From the NCBI RefSeq assembly GCF_010093535.1, contig NW_022985183.1:718956-782955 (forward strand): a stretch of 64,000 bases of DNA, given 5' to 3'. Source of the stretch: Lindgomyces ingoldianus. Taxonomy: Eukaryota > Ascomycota > Dothideomycetes > Pleosporales > Lindgomycetaceae. A program made the translations under genes and the position numbers. Below are positions 13,543 to 24,705 of the stretch, one piece after another (position 1 is the stretch's first letter; every line of letters starts with the position of its first letter). Under the pieces are notes generated by a model that had not been told where the DNA came from, searched no databases, and saw nothing but the letters and a program-made list of their open reading frames with translations.

Positions 13543-14902
13543 GAAAGAGAATTTCTTGTTTTGCTGAGCTTGTGATGACGATAGTGATAGGAAGAGCAGG
13601 GGTGGAGAGTAGCCGTTAAGGAAGAGACCCAACGAAATCGAAGCTGGGTTGGAGCCATTAGCGATACATGGTTAGCGGCGTTTCGAAACGTGGCAGAGAT
13701 TCAACGGCAATGCAGGCGCTTTGATAGAGCTGCATCTTTGTCTGTCCTCCGCCCCCTTACATTATCGTTTCCTCTGCGAGCGGTAACTGTGCGGGCTGTC
13801 CACAGGTCCCGCTGCTGGCTTCAGGTACCCTCTTGTACTTGTTACGCAGGTCTCGGACTCGATGCACATCTGCAATATTGCCCCTTGTCACAATAATTCG
13901 CCGATCGTGTTTCCAGCCTGCATCTGCAAACCTAGCCCGAGTTAATTTCGGCGAATATGTTGCTCTTCATCTGCGTGGCCGTCATCGGTAAATCACAGGG
14001 GAGCCACAACGTAGTTCCGGCAGCACAGCATCGTGATTGGTGCGGTAACAGATGAAGGCCGTTGGCAGGGGCCGCTTCCGTCCTCGTGCAGTCTGTGGCA
14101 CGAAACACATCCCTCACTCTTCATATCCTCCGAGTGCCTGAGATCCAGCACTCTGTTACCCTACTATGGTGAATTTGGTTGAATGAAATGGATTGCTTGA
14201 CTGGTGGGGATCATGGTTTTAGATGATGGCTAGGATGTGTAGCATCAAATAGGGGTTAAATAAGTATCGCAGCAGGACACCGTGATTGTTTATATTTCCC
14301 CAACGTTCACTCTCTTCGTCCTTTCTCTAGACGCGCCTTGAAGGGCTGCTCTCTCTATCTTGCATACCTACCAACTCTGTCGCTCGCTACTAATAGTCTT
14401 CATTAATTTTCTCGTTCCTCCCTACAGTACGACTCCAAACCAAGGAACTAGCATTCCTTTTTACCTCAATTTCGCTTCTATCGTCAAGTCATTCGCTTCC
14501 AATCATTGGATTCGAAGACCAGTGCGACATTGCGAGATAAACGCCTATTCCAATTGTCGTCAAGATACCGGGCCAGCTGACTATCGAACCCCTTGGACGG
14601 TGCTGAATTCCCCGCAAAGACAATCATAAACGACACACTTCTGTCTCTCGCACGGCGTGTGACTTCTTTCAAACCACCTACCATCGACACTCCTTATAAG
14701 AAAGACAGCCAGACGTGCGAGATCTCAGCCTCCGAAGCAAGTCCAAACTCGCAGCATATTCCATCCCACCCTACTTCATCGCCAGCAACCTGAACCCACC
14801 AACGACTGCCCATTCGATCACTCGACTCCGCCTTAGACCAGTAACTTCGCCAAGGAGTAGCGAAGGAAGGAAGACAGGCCATTTCAGATTAAATCCTTCG
14901 CA
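13543..14902. other. Divergent intergenic region
   Basis: Shared 5' flank of the nig1-like gene (-) and the small membrane protein gene (+), 1.36 kb. The part before 14903 is CT-rich and probably a long leader. No other feature is supported. Confidence 0.45.
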
Positions 14903-15529
14903 ATGGCTATGGTGCGCGATCCCGCATTCTGGCGACGCTTCAGCGTCGCCGTTCACCTGGACGAAGAAGCAGCACAGAGATCGGAGCTCAAGCACTCGTA
15001 CGTCACACCTCTTCCTTCGCCTCTTAGTTCTCCTTGCACCAGCACCGTAAGCGCCAGGAAATCGCCAATAATTGTAGCCACAACACCTCTGGAGTTCAAC
15101 AAAGAGATGGAGGTGGAGATAGAGATACAGTCCGAGCCGGCCTCACCAACAATCTCTTATAAATCCAACCGAACACCTTCAACACATTCCAAACATCTTC
15201 CAGAGCACCACCCATCCCCCCCACGATCCCCGCCTACCGCTTTCTTCCCCTGCCCCAAATCCCCCCCCAACTCCCACTCCCATCCCATCCGCCACCTTCA
15301 CAACCCCTCCACCCTAACCCTTGGCCTATCTGGTCGCCCGCCCTCGGCTTTCAAATTCTGGACCATAGTCACCGCTGACGGCTCTCACAGAGAATCGTGG
15401 CTAGAGCAACAGCGTAAGAAGAAAAGCAAGCGAACGTGCATGTGTTGGATTTTTTGGCTGGTATTTATGGGGCTTGTGGCAGGGATTGTGATTGTTGTGC
15501 TTTGGTTGAAGGGAAGGGGGGTAATTTAG
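14903..15529 (+). CDS. Small hypothetical protein with C-terminal membrane anchor
   Basis: Single-exon protein of 208 aa. It starts MAMVRDPAFWRRFSVAVHLD, a block I associate with uncharacterised proteins of filamentous ascomycetes. A Ser/Pro-rich disordered middle (about 30-150) follows, then a basic patch QQRKKKSKR (about 170-180) and a single C-terminal hydrophobic segment (CWIFWLVFMGLVAGIVIVVL) ending four or five residues from the end. The basic patch then terminal helix is the layout of a tail-anchored protein facing the cytosol, which is inference. The second methionine (14909) is an alternative start. No intron signals interrupt it. It converges on the U2AF gene. Confidence 0.7.
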   Translation: MAMVRDPAFWRRFSVAVHLDEEAAQRSELKHSYVTPLPSPLSSPCTSTVSARKSPIIVATTPLEFNKEMEVEIEIQSEPASPTISYKSNRTPSTHSKHLPEHHPSPPRSPPTAFFPCPKSPPNSHSHPIRHLHNPSTLTLGLSGRPPSAFKFWTIVTADGSHRESWLEQQRKKKSKRTCMCWIFWLVFMGLVAGIVIVVLWLKGRGVI

Positions 15530-15934
15530 GGGGATTAATGGAGGGTTGGTTACTAGGTGAATGGGTAGGGTAGGTTTTTGCATGCCCACACAATTGGCGT
15601 TTTGGAAAGCCTAGGCTGGAAAAGGAAACAGCAGCAGGCACAATTCTCTGTATATACCACACGACTGGAGGGGATATATCCGATTGAGGGTGTTGCTATA
15701 TTGGTCCTAGCACACCAAGATACTTAGGTATCTGATCCGATTTAGTATACATGATGCAAATGCCATATTCTGTGCGCGATGCACCAGAGAGACAGACATT
15801 GCCATTCCATTTTGGTATCCACCACAAAAGCTGAGTGTTCCGTTCATTCACAAAAACCAACACCGAAGCGCCGCCGCTGGCCATGTACATGATGAAATGG
15901 TAGTGGTAGTGTTATCAAAAACCTAGCCCAGGAT
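15530..15934. other. Convergent 3' intergenic region
   Basis: About 400 bp between the 3' ends of the membrane-protein gene (+) and the U2AF gene (-). It presumably holds both 3' UTRs; nothing else seen. Confidence 0.5.
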
Positions 15935-16833
15935 TCAGAAGTCGGCCTCCGTCTCACCCTCATCAGGATCCACCTCAATGGACTCCACGATTGTCTCGCT
16001 AATCTCAGACTTATCCCCGTCATTCCTAATGTTGGCGTGAGCACACGTTCCGCAAGCGATCAGGGAATTCATATCGATACTAATACCTCCGGGTAGCACC
16101 AGCAGGCGGTGGCGTCGGGCTCTTGGACATGCTTCTGGGATCACGTCCACGGTCTTGCAGCCACTTGCGGGTGCCCATATCGAGCTCGCGCTCCAACTGC
16201 GGCGTCGCCTCCTTGCGATGAATGAAGTTACAGAACCCGCCACGTACGCAGCCTTCACCAGAATTGAGACGGCAACACGCCTCGCGGAAGTCGGTGACGG
16301 GGGAGAGTTCGCAGTAGATAGGACGGCCGGCGTACCAGCGTGAGTTGAGTCCGTCGCAAGCTTTCTGCGCGTCTTCTTCGTATTTGAAACGCACGTAGAC
16401 GTTGCCGATGAGGTCTGTCACAGGGATTTGCTAAGCGTTTGAGGTGAATGAGGGGAAGGGGAAGGAGGAACTTACGATCGTTGTTGTTATCGCAGACGAC
16501 AACTTCCTCAACTAAGCCATACTTCTCGATCATCTCGCACCAGATGTCCTCGTAGAACGCGTCGAAGTGGTTCTGCATCTGACTTGGATTCATCTTGTTC
16601 TTGGGATCATAGGCGGGATTCTGGTAGAGGTTCGGCATGAGGATGGTTTGGGAGTATGAGGGCTTGACATGCTTGCGGGAACAGCGGTCACCGTGCCTGC
16701 AAGCGCCAATCTTGTAGTAGAAACTGCAGTTGACCTGGAGGCGAAAGCGTTAGCTATGGAGAGCGCCACGGGCTGCGACCAGACGTACCTTGTCTTGCTC
16801 GGTGCCGAAGATGGATGCGAGATAGTTAGCCAT
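15935..16833 (-). CDS. U2AF small subunit (U2AF35-type splicing factor)
   Basis: Small subunit of the U2 snRNP auxiliary factor, which recognises the 3' splice-site AG. Four exons: 16833-16789, 16734-16476, 16414-16087, 16025-15935 (240 aa). The first CCCH zinc finger (CSFYYKIGACRHGDRCSRKH, residues 18-37) is followed by an RRM of the U2AF-homology type (EVVVCDNNNDHLIGNVYVRF onward) and a second CCCH finger (CCRLNSGEGCVRGGFCNFIH). The last intron (16086-16026) has GTATTA..ATTAG borders; removing it replaces an immediate stop after TRR with an acidic tail ending DEGETEADF. If it is retained the protein ends at 16080 and lacks that tail. Divergent from the metallopeptidase. Confidence 0.9.
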
Positions 16834-17493
16834 GGTGTATAAAGCGCAAAGCGTTCGCGCAAGCTTTCCGCGACGAAGAGTATATATAGATTGGGTGAAG
16901 GTGGCGGAGATGGAGGTGTTCTGAAGCAGCGAAGATGGAGAAGCTGTGGCGGCGGAAATACATGCCAAGGCGATAGTCGACCTAACCTGATTAGGGATGG
17001 CCCTAATATGAGGACTTTCGACAGGGCTCTCGAGGTTTGTATACTATGGCAGCAATTATCAAGCTTGCATTCCCCATCCACCCTTTTCGAATTCAATCAT
17101 GTGATTCTTCCACCTCCATTGCACGTGGTATCAGAATTCGGTCTTCCTGTGAAACTTATCTCCGATAACGACGGTGTTGGAACCATGCAATCCGAACCCC
17201 TTGTTCGAGTTTCAGTCAACACCGCCTCAGCCTAGCCGCTAACCCATTCAGTGCAGCTGCCTGAGCTCATCAAACTCGACGTCGACGTTAAATAAGACAG
17301 TGTTGTCTTTTGTGTCTCTTTTAAAAATCTGCAACTTACTAGACCTTCATCACTTCTCTCTTACCAAGACCCGATTGTTAGTCAGAGTCTCACCAATCGA
17401 TTTTAAATCTTGCATCCCTCTCCCCCGTTCGTCTCTTAATTTCTCTCTTCAGGCCCGTCAAAATTCTCAACTGCTCCGCTTGACCTTGCAGAA
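16834..17493. other. Divergent promoter, U2AF / metallopeptidase
   Basis: A 660-bp region between two divergent starts. A TATATATA tract lies near 16878-16888, about 50 bp upstream of the U2AF start codon. Further features are not clear by eye. Confidence 0.4.
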
Positions 17494-20029
17494 ATGGCGC
17501 AGAACAAGTATTTCTACGTAAACAACGTCTCAGATGGAGAGACTGTGCATCAAGTAAGCTTTGGCCTCCGATGTGAATCTTGATAGCCTGACGACTTCAC
17601 AAGCGCTGTCTGCTCATAACTGGACCATGTACATTTCCCGGCGCCGGGGATGATTCAATATCAGTCAAAACTATAGGAGTCAATGAAATTGAAGCATTTC
17701 CAGAACAATCTTGGCCGGTCGCCGGAGGCTCCTTCAAAGCCCTAGTCATGCTCTCCCCCGGACTCAATACTCTCCAGATGACCCATGTGCGGAACGAGAT
17801 GGAACAAATTACCTTCCAGATCAACCTCACCTACATCCCATTGCTGCAGTACCCCCCACTCCATCTTGCTATAATGGTTGCCAAAGACTCTCCCCTCCTA
17901 ATCGATTGCCCACCAAATAAGCGTGGTGGATTCTCCTCAGCTCACTCCGATTTAGATGCTGCTATCGCTAAGTTTCGAATGACGGCCTACATGTGGCAAG
18001 CCATGACCGCTGAAGACTTGCGTTTGAAAGGCCTTGGACGACGTACGTTTCGGCTGGATGAGGAATGGGCGGCCGACACCGTCAGCCGTGAATTTCTCAA
18101 TGCTCGATATGATGATTCGTTGAACAACGAAGGTGCTATGCGGTAAGCCATTTCTTATAGATGCTTCAAAAGCTTGCAGCATTACGCCTCCTTGACACTA
18201 GTTAGAAGGCATAAGAGGTGATCTGTATTCTTTGTTCTTCAGTTTAAGAGTGGAGACATTCCCCCATGTCCTCCGTTCCTTTCGTACGTTGGAGCTTCAG
18301 AGTTCTAATCCGTGCTATAGAGCTACAGCAAAGATTCATGTTATCCGCTCATCAAAGACGACAAAGGAGATCCGAGATGCCGACCTTGCCCAGCAAAACC
18401 CCTCCGCTCAACGCAAGGACGACTTATTCAACTGGTTCACCGATGCACTCAAAGAAGCCGGAGGCCCCTTTACTTCTTCTGCACATCCTATTGTCGCAGG
18501 CCTAATCTTGGATTCCCATTATTCGATCACTCAAGACCTGATCCTCGGACACGCTGCGCTCGGATGCCACAACCCTAGTGGTATCTCGTTGGGCATGTTT
18601 GGAAGTCATCTAACCTACTCTTGGCCACGATTCGTGGAAGAGGTGACGAGCTGTTTGACCGATGTCAAGATACCAGGAGACAAGGTGGGAAACGACAATG
18701 GGGAGTGCACAACGATGTGGGAGGCTTGTACAATCGGACAAGGCGCCCACCTACACGAAGTTGGGCATGCATTTGGATCTCCTCATCGGCCTGGCATTAT
18801 GGAGCGCGGCTATGCTCAAGATTGGCCGAAGAATTTCCTTCCCGAGACTGCTTTCTGTGGCCGCCTCAAGAAAAAGGGTGTCATTGTGACAGACGAGACA
18901 CCTAACAATGCCCGGTGGAATATTAGCGACGCCCTCAACTTCCGTAATATGCCTCACTTCCGCCTGCCCTCTGACCGGATCCTAGGGGCTCAACTTCGGA
19001 ATGTTGGACCCTTGGCGGAGCCTGAGTACGTCGGTGATGAGGAGCTTAATTCTGTCCTGCATATCCACTGCCCAGTGGGTATTGCTCAAATATCGTTCAA
19101 CGATACGGTAGAAGACAATCCATCTGTCGCTGAACCATCACCTGAGCTTCGGTTCACCCAGGAGGTGCTTGAGGCTCGATTCGATCGATCAGAACCTCTT
19201 TCTTTGAAGGTTCTCGGTTTCAATGGCAAAGAGCAGACGATAAACGATGTGTGGAAGCTTCTCGCTATGAAGTCCTTCATTCGCATCCCTGGTAGTAAGA
19301 TGCGACTATTCAAACGTTCAGTATACGCTGATGGGGTTGAGAGCAACCCAGACCGAAATTTGTACGAGTGGGCTCAACTTCTGAAAGAGAAGGGATCAGA
19401 TGGCAACCTTCATCGAGCCACATCTATCGATCTCCGTGTTGGCTGCCTATGGGATGGCGGAGTAGTAAAGTACGATGACGGCCATGTGAGCCACTGGGGC
19501 CCGATGAGGCGCCACGGGCGGGAGCACAGTTTCGGAGGACATGCTTCAGAAGAGATCGATTTGCCACCTAATGTCAACATTAAAAGGATTGAAGTCAACC
19601 GCGGCGGGGAGGGCTCCACTGTGATGGACGGAGTTCGAATGACATTGTCGAACCGCACAACCCGAGGAGAGCTCAACCGCAACGGGCACACCAACGTTAT
19701 TAGATTAGAGCCTGCTTCACACGAAGTGATTGTTGGGTTCTACGGAAAGAGCGAGCGGGATAGCTTCTGTGGGATAGTGGAATTTGGAATCATTACGGCG
19801 CCGAAAGACGTTGGACTTGACGGGCTGCCACCTCAAACATTTGACCTGCCAGAACTCAGAAATACGTGTGGGATAAACGGCGAGGTACGTGTGATTTAAA
19901 CACCTACTTCACGAGCCACGGATAGAATAGAGGCTAATATTTCGCTCGTAGTAGGACTCCGAATCAGACAACGATAGCGATGGAAGTGAGAGCGATGCAT
20001 ATCCGATGGAGGAATCTGAACTCGACTGA
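17494..20029 (+). CDS. Putative zinc metallopeptidase with jacalin-like lectin domain (YIL108W-type)
   Basis: Fungal putative metallopeptidase related to yeast YIL108W, of unknown substrate; no signal peptide is visible, so probably intracellular. Four exons: 17494-17553, 17604-18142, 18243-19884, 19955-20029 (771 aa). The zinc motif HEVGHAFGSPH spans residues 371-381 (HExxHxxGxxH) with a downstream Met in RPGIMERGY. A jacalin-like lectin domain occupies about 594-722 (DLRVGCLWDGG ... RIEVNRGGEG ... VIVGFYGKSERDSFCGIVEFG). The short first exon (20 codons) is placed by frame and by QRCLLITGPCTFPGA after the junction. Exon 4 encodes only an acidic tail (DSESDNDSDGSES...). It is reached through a tandem TAGTAG acceptor; use of the upstream TAG gives an immediate stop, and intron retention ends the protein at 19899. 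Confidence 0.85.
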
Positions 20030-21800
20030 GCGTACTTGGGAACCAGAGCCTTACTTGAAGCCCTAATTTTTCAGGCACACTACACTAGTATATACTTCGG
20101 ATTTGTTTCCTTGGTGCGATAGATTTGTTTCCCCTTTCGCTTGGAGTACATCTTCAGTTATGAGCCCGACCCGTGTTCCCTTATTCTCATTTCATGGCGC
20201 TTTGCGCTACAAAGGTCTGGACAACCCAAACCTTGTACAGAAGATCAATTCACCGACGTTGGGTTTGGCCCCTCAGTCTCAAATATTCTAGTCACACTTG
20301 CGCAATTTCCCCAGATAAAGTGGCACGGGGCACATGCTAGCGACGATGATACTGGACGACCAGGTAGAGGCAGAATTTGACGCACTCGGCCCAGTTTACC
20401 TTGTCGTGCTCCGACGGGAGGCAAATATTCCTGAATGCGCGACTCAGGCCTAGATTCTCCAAAGCTTTTGGCAAACATTGTGGAGGAATTTATCCATGGC
20501 ATGAGCGATCTCCCCATTGTCAAATTTAGAGACTATCCGGGCGTCAAATTGGAGAGGATGGACAATGCTCTCGCCGCGTGTCATGCAATGCGCGCCTATC
20601 AAATTCGTTCGGCAATGCTGTAGCGAAAAGCCCTCGCCGCCAGTGGCTACCGACGCCCGCACGGATCTGAAACAACTGGCCAAGTGTAGACGACCGACCT
20701 CCACCTCACTTCAACCTCCTCTCTTTTCTCGAAGCGCCTCAACGGCACACGACCACCTGTCGACGCGTGGTGCAAGCCTCGTTTCCGCACGTCTTTGCTA
20801 CATCGACCCACCATCGTGTGCTGTTTGCGACTCTTTGCGCCTGTCGTGACGTGTCCGGTGCGATCCGTTGTATTTCTCAATATGCCCATGTGCACGCGGA
20901 GTCAATGGAAGCCTGCCGCCCGGATTGTCGCAACATCTCTCCATGCCTTCTAGGAAAAATAATTCCCGTGCCATTCCAAAATCCTGTCCCGCTGGTCCAG
21001 CTACTAGGTATGCGGTGAGACTCAACTTTTCCTCACAGCGCAGGATGTGGTGTTTGCACTTGCTGCTGTGAAGACAGCGTCTCTATCTCGTATTCCCTTC
21101 ATCGATATCGGCGTGGTAGGGCTGCAAACGCCTGTGCGATAAATCGGGCTCGGGAAGATGTGCAGGCGGCTACATCGTAGGTTCACTTCGAAACACAGAT
21201 CCAACACCATACATCAGGCTCAAAAGCTTAAATGCGCGCGAGCGATGTGGCGTTTCGGTTTCGACGTTGTTTTTCGCGCCATCTTCATTGGCTCCTACAA
21301 CGTCTCCAGAGATCTGCCACAAGGAATTATTTGGTTGCGCTGGGCATCCGTCTCACCACTATTCACCCGCTTGATAAAAGGCTGCCGCTACCCCGGTGAC
21401 TGTGGTACATTGCCCGCGCTCTCTCTTCTATTGCAAATACAGGTTGTGCACACAAAGACCCACGCCGGTGTGCTGTCTTTGAATAATGGCATGCTCGCTT
21501 TCCAGGTGAAGGACGACATCACGTGCAATTTGACATTGTGCACTAGGAGAGTTGCCAAGACAACCTCATCCTTTTTTTTTTCACGACTTTCTCTTCCACT
21601 ATACTCTTCCTCTCTTCGATTACTTCATTTTCGCACGACAAATACTGCAGCGTAAACATCGACAAATACTTGTACGCCGCAAACAAACTACTACCCTCTA
21701 TCATCATTGCATCAAGAGGTGTCTTCTTGGCAGGCCAATTTCAGGACACTGCGAAAGTTCTCGCAACGAGTGCATCTGCTTACCTACACCAACCGCCGAA
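20030..21800. other. Intergenic region with possible leader and gene debris
   Basis: 1.77 kb between two plus-strand genes. A plus-strand stretch at about 20340-20623 reads protein-like in two frames (MLATMILDDQVEAEFDAL and then SPKLLANIVEEFIHGMSDL), separated by a stop, but I cannot assign it. The 200 bases before 21801 include T-rich runs and in-frame sequence with no stop upstream of the ATG, so the leader of the next gene is probably long. Confidence 0.35.
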
Positions 21801-23012
21801 ATGGTTCTCTCTCTCACGGCCCTCGTCGTGGTCTTAGCTGCCTGCCCAGTCGTTAACGGACACACCTGGGTGGAACAACTTCGCAACATCAATGATCAAG
21901 GCAAATATGTTGGTGAATATGGCTATCCACGCGGTTTTGTGTCGAAGACGGATCCAGGCTTCACTGGCGACTCCAACAATTTCCTCAACCCCCCACTTCA
22001 GCAACAGCCGCCATTTATCAATGCGACCAACTTGCTCTGTCACCCGTCGCAGCGGGCGCAGAAGCAGAACGACAAGTACCCGCGTCTTCAAGCGGTTCCC
22101 GGTGGATTCATGGCGCTGAGGTATATGGAGAATGGACACGTCACAGCCCCAAGCCCGCAGGTCGGTAAGCCAGAGAAAGGAGGTACGATATTCGTCTATG
22201 GTACCACCCAACCAAGCGAGAACGAGAAGATCGCCACTGTTCTCCAATGGACCAAGGACGGCTCTGGTGGCGATAAGCGTGGTGTCCTTCTCGGCGCAAA
22301 CGATTTCGACGACGGCCGCTGCTACGAAACCAACGACACACCCATCTCAAAGCAGCGCAAGACCTCTGATCCCAACTTCGCCCTAGGCCAAGTCTCAGAC
22401 GGACCAGGCAACTACCCTCTATTCTGTGAGACAAACGTAGCGCTTCCAAAGGATACTGCGACTGGTAAGACCTATACGCTGTATTGGGTCTGGCAGTGGC
22501 CGACTAGCCCCGGAAAGGTGGATGTGCTGCCTAATGGCAAAGACGAATACTACACGACTTGCATGGACGTTGATGTTGTCGACACTATCAAGCAGGACGC
22601 TGCCAATGCCAAGTTCGCCCTTGGGCCGCAGCAGGACGCTATGTCAGTTGCCGTCAAAGACTTCGCCTCACGAACTGCCATCATGACCGACCCCATCAAA
22701 GGCGAGCTTGGTGATGTCTTCAACTCCAAGCCGACGGTCTCCGGCGGAAACCCCGCAGCCTCGCAGCCTGCTCTCCAGACCAGCATCGCCGTCCCGTCCA
22801 ATGGGACCTCCATCAACATCCCAACTCTGACACAACGACCTGGCGCGCAGCCAACCCAGCAACCTGACGGCATTGTCACCGTAACGGTCACCCAGCGCAT
22901 CACCGTCACGGCACCCACCGCTGTCGAGACTAAGGTAGCTCGCGCTGCTCATGTCCGTCGACATACAGGTGGCGTCAAGTTTCGGGGTAGGTTCATGCGC
23001 GAGTCGATTTGA
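21801..23012 (+). CDS. Secreted protein with LPMO-like histidine-brace layout
   Basis: Single-exon 403-aa protein. Residues 1-20 form a signal peptide (MVLSLTALVVVLAACPVVNG); predicted cleavage leaves histidine 21 (HTWVEQL) as the mature N-terminus. A second histidine is H113 in YMENGHVTAP, and Y251-T-T-C254 (EYYTTCMDVDV) matches the axial tyrosine/cysteine strand seen in lytic polysaccharide monooxygenases. These three features in this order are what copper histidine-brace enzymes show; the assignment is inference and I do not place it in a defined AA family. I know similar fungal proteins only as uncharacterised. The C-terminal 130 residues are Thr/Pro-rich and disordered, without a clear GPI signal. 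The ATG at 21801 is chosen because an upstream start would put a charged extension before the signal peptide. Confidence 0.72.
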   Translation: MVLSLTALVVVLAACPVVNGHTWVEQLRNINDQGKYVGEYGYPRGFVSKTDPGFTGDSNNFLNPPLQQQPPFINATNLLCHPSQRAQKQNDKYPRLQAVPGGFMALRYMENGHVTAPSPQVGKPEKGGTIFVYGTTQPSENEKIATVLQWTKDGSGGDKRGVLLGANDFDDGRCYETNDTPISKQRKTSDPNFALGQVSDGPGNYPLFCETNVALPKDTATGKTYTLYWVWQWPTSPGKVDVLPNGKDEYYTTCMDVDVVDTIKQDAANAKFALGPQQDAMSVAVKDFASRTAIMTDPIKGELGDVFNSKPTVSGGNPAASQPALQTSIAVPSNGTSINIPTLTQRPGAQPTQQPDGIVTVTVTQRITVTAPTAVETKVARAAHVRRHTGGVKFRGRFMRESI

Positions 23013-23184
23013 TATCCCTAGTGTTCCCTGTATCAGCATTTACATTTATCACGTCACATTCAGCATTTCATTTCAGCACATCATTACCCCAGCATTTAGA
23101 CTTACTGAAATCTTACTAATGGCATTTCTTTTTCTCGGCTGCAGGTCACTGAGGGACTAGCAATTCAAGGCTTTTTCTTCTCTC

Positions 23185-23217
23185 CAAGAACTTTTCAAGA
23201 ACTTTTCAAGAACTTTT
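23185..23217. repeat. Three tandem 11-bp units (CAAGAACTTTT)
   Basis: Three perfect copies of CAAGAACTTTT in a row in the 3' flank of the secreted-protein gene. Confidence 0.85.
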
Positions 23218-24510
23218 CACTCTCTTTTACTGTAAAAGTATGTATAACAACCCCCCGTCCTACACTTTTCCTCTGCACTATGCCTCTGCCTGGGCACTTT
23301 CCTCCACATCTGCATATGCATATGCGTATGCATAGCGCGGCTTGGTTCGCGTTTCCGTTAGGTTCGGGTGGCATTAGATGGATATGAACATGGCAATAGG
23401 TATACCCTGGCATGGAATGGCATGGAATGGCGGATCAATTGGCGTTTCCGGACTGGACTGGTACACTGGTATATGGACTCGCGGTATTCTCTGGGTCTGT
23501 CTAGATCTGTCTGTCTCTTGGAGTGGACTTCTATTGGTGGCGTTTTTCTCTCAGGAAGGTGTTTCCGTTCCGGCGACTAGCTCTCTACCAAACATGGCGC
23601 TTTAACACACACACAGTTCAGAGGGATAGGCTTTTGGTAATCAAATGATCGATTCTCTAGAGAGTTTCGTCTTTCATTCTCATATGGCCAGGCGATTTGT
23701 CCACAGACAATAATGCAATCATATTCCCTTCACAATTCACTTCATTTATATACTAGTTTTGTGATCCTCGTTGATTTCGGGTATTGGGGGTGTGACTTTT
23801 AGCTTACTGTCTTCATACATGGAGGCATTCACCACTTATAGTGAAGGATATGGGCGGTGTGAATGTTGTTTGCGTTTGCCACAGGCGAATACCTGTTCAC
23901 CAGCACGCTCCCGCTTAATTTGGCAGCATTGAAGAATGCTCCAGCATGTCGCATCTGCTGAGCGCCAAGCTCTATATATACTACGTAACACTCACAACCT
24001 CAATCAAGCCCAACAACCCAAGATCCATTAGCTGAGCCCTCCATAACTACAATGAAGTGGGCATAGAACCACTGTCAGGACCCTCGAAAACGCCATCTAG
24101 GTGTCGCCGTACATTCCGCTCGCCCACAACAACGCACTCCAGTTACTAGGCTCCTTACACCCATATAGGGTGACTCACGCAAACCTTAGGAAAAAGTGAC
24201 AGAACCCAAAGGGCCTCTGCTTATCCCTTGGTTTTGGCCATCTATATCTTGAGCTTTTTGATAATCCTGTCACGGAATTGCGAATTACGCGCGAGTACGA
24301 TAATACGCCGCGCTTCGCTATAAAATGGTTAGTAATGTTTTTTTGGAGGGCAGTATTCTCACATTAAGAACTGCACCTCAAAACAGTAGCGAGTGTTCTC
24401 AACCTAGTACTAAATTACAGCTCATTATATGAGAAGACTCGTTCTATGTGGGATTTCCGCCCTTCTATCCTCGCCTAAGTGCAGCCAAGCAGAATCTGAA
24501 ACTATTATTA

Positions 24511-24705
24511 CCTGGCACCTATACCGCGACAAAAGGTGCGTCAGATCTCAGCAAGGTACGCTAACTAAGCGCTGACGTATATGAGATGCGAGTTACTAAA
24601 GGCGGTAATAACGAGCTATACGTCTATAAGTATATAGACTCAAAGGAAGTCACGTTTAAATCAAGAGCTACAAAACTTGCAACTCTTTCACAACATTCTT
24701 GCTAG
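24511..24705 (+). pseudogene. Coding-like remnant in AT-rich island
   Basis: One frame runs 65 codons with a single internal TAA (24562-24564). It reads PGTYTATKGASDLSKVR, stop, LSADVYEMRVTKGGNNELYV and YKYIDSKEVTFKSRATK, ending at TAG 24703. The alternation of charged and hydrophobic residues looks like real protein, and a transposase is the obvious guess in such a region, but I do not recognise it. Confidence 0.3.

Noticed and set aside
15844..16044. Minus-strand open frame running past the U2AF end
   Set aside because: Only the part in the spliced frame (16025-15935) continues the U2AF protein; the rest is another frame.
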